In this document: in pieces, positions 63,191 through 64,000 of the stretch
Layout: every line of letters begins with the position of its first letter
Position numbering within the stretch: the first letter of the stretch is position 1
Assembly (NCBI RefSeq): GCF_030315685.1
Contig: NZ_JASXSI010000017.1
Span: 62,001-126,000 of the forward strand
Direction of reading: 5' to 3'
DNA length: 64,000 nt
Source: Gordonia sp. ABSL11-1
GTDB taxonomy: Bacteria; Actinomycetota; Actinomycetes; Mycobacteriales; Mycobacteriaceae
Program-made: the position numbers and the translations under genes
The notes under the pieces: generated by a model
Seen by the model: the letters and a program-made list of their open reading frames with translations, nothing else
Database searches by the model: none
What the model was told of the DNA's origin: nothing

Positions 63191-64000
63191 CTACGCGACC
63201 GGCATTGCCGGATCCGTCGCGCGCACCGCCGGCGCGGGCGTCGCGGTCCGTCGCAGACGGCGGTCGACGACCAGCGTGACGACGATGGTGATCAGCAGCA
63301 CGAGCGGGTAGCACCCCGCACACAGGACGACCGCGAGACGGTCGTACCACTGCGGATCGGGCCACCGCGGCATCATGAAGAGTCCCAACGCGATCGCGTG
63401 ATCGGACCCTAGTCGGGGCCCACTGTTGTACCAGTGGTGCCACCAGGTGAACGAGAGCGTCACGATTCCGGCCGGACCCAGCCACCACCACGACGCCGAC
63501 CATCCGGATTCGAGCAGCCCCCGATAGGCGATGTCGAAGGCGACGACGAACAACGGGACGAACCACACCCAGTGATGGCCCCACGAGAAAGGTGAGACGG
63601 TGGCCGCCGTCATCCCGACGATGGAGACGGCGAGCAGTTCCTGTCCGCGGCGGTGGGCCACCAGTGCGGCCCAGATCCCGAGTCCGCCGGCGACGAGAGC
63701 GATCGGCATCCACAGCCACCACGGCGCCTCGTACAGCGGGAAGCCGCGCACCGGGTGGGCGAATCGTCGGACGTCGAAGTAGGCCAGCATCTGTGAGAGG
63801 AAACCGTTGACCGACTGATTGGCCGGCGAATCGACGCGGCCCACCCGCGCTGCACCGCCGACGTGATCGGTCCAATACCCCCACGCGTCGCGCGGGATCA
63901 CCAGCAGGCCGACGACGATCGTCGCCGCGAACGTCGCGACGCCGGTCGCCAGCGCTCGCCACTGCCGCCCGGCCGCGAGGTAGATCAGGAAGAAGCCCGG
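63191..64000 (-). CDS. GT87-type membrane mannosyltransferase, 5' end outside window
   Basis: The visible 269 C-terminal residues form about seven membrane helices of a GT-C glycosyltransferase resembling the GT87/DUF2029 polyprenyl-phosphate-mannose transferases (PimE-like). The segment GFFLIYLAAGRQW at the edge and SPFSWGHHWVWFVPLF are typical. The frame remains open to base 64000, so the start and the catalytic N-terminal loop lie outside. Its place beside the PIM genes suggests lipid or lipoglycan mannosylation, but the exact acceptor cannot be inferred. Confidence 0.8.
   Translation of the reverse strand, partial: PGFFLIYLAAGRQWRALATGVATFAATIVVGLLVIPRDAWGYWTDHVGGAARVGRVDSPANQSVNGFLSQMLAYFDVRRFAHPVRGFPLYEAPWWLWMPIALVAGGLGIWAALVAHRRGQELLAVSIVGMTAATVSPFSWGHHWVWFVPLFVVAFDIAYRGLLESGWSASWWWLGPAGIVTLSFTWWHHWYNSGPRLGSDHAIALGLFMMPRWPDPQWYDRLAVVLCAGCYPLVLLITIVVTLVVDRRLRRTATPAPAVRATDPAMPVA

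Overview
This 64 kb window is GC-rich, gene-dense chromosomal DNA from an actinobacterium of the mycolic-acid group (Mycobacteriales). A Gordonia-like organism is my best guess. This rests on remembered gene order and protein similarity, not on a search. The main pointers are the PIM lipid block thrS-HIT-pgsA-patA-pimA, the yajC-secD-secF-lipoprotein-apt-relA block, the ruvCAB-yebC-pdxT-tesB block and the pyr and aro clusters, all of which match Mycobacterium or Corynebacterium closely. Almost every gene lies on the minus strand. Five small plus-strand genes or pairs interrupt that direction. No gap between genes reaches 300 bases. I saw no rRNA, tRNA, insertion sequence, prophage or CRISPR array.

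Layout in window coordinates: (1) 78-8929 is the complete de novo UMP operon pyrR-pyrB-pyrC-(PH-like membrane protein)-carA-carB-pyrF. All but one of its junctions overlap, and a PyrR-type hairpin lies ahead of it. (2) 9081-11332 holds nusB, efp and pepQ; a divergent B-4DMT membrane gene follows. (3) 12064-16289 is the shikimate cluster aroB-aroK-aroC, a small prepilin peptidase, and aroE. mltG, ruvX and alaS follow. (4) 21527-24093 holds rarA and a phosphotransferase. (5) 24298-31579 is a three-gene operon of a transglutaminase-like protein, an ATP-grasp/alpha-E fusion and a transglutaminase/DUF2126 (putative amidoligase) protein. It is the best candidate here for an uncharacterised biochemical system. 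(6) 31668-38266 holds aspS, two plus-strand metallopeptidase-like genes, hisS and a metallo-beta-lactamase-fold hydrolase. (7) 38525-41906 is a membrane cyclophilin convergent with relA. (8) 42102-47878 is apt, a solute-binding lipoprotein, secF, secD and yajC. (9) 48043-51828 is ruvB-ruvA-ruvC, a plus-strand uridine-kinase-like gene with a degenerate P-loop, and a YebC-family regulator. (10) 51969-56290 is a vitamin B6 synthesis region (pdxT, tesB, pdxS) interrupted by a LuxR-type regulator and a PP2C phosphatase. (11) 56470-64000 holds a LemA-like protein, the PIM block with thrS, a PGPGW membrane protein, and a GT87-type mannosyltransferase cut off by the window edge.

Functionally the window combines central biosynthesis (pyrimidines, chorismate, PLP, purine salvage), translation (four aminoacyl-tRNA synthetases, EF-P, NusB), DNA repair, protein export, the stringent response and cell-envelope lipid synthesis. 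The less ordinary items are the amidoligase/transglutaminase operon, the regulator-phosphatase insertion in the pdx region with an ECF-like promoter and a Cys cluster, an in-frame 18-bp repeat at the start of pdxT, a uridine-kinase paralogue without its P-loop lysine, and several apparently leaderless promoters. All start choices, promoters and hairpins were read by eye and are predictions.
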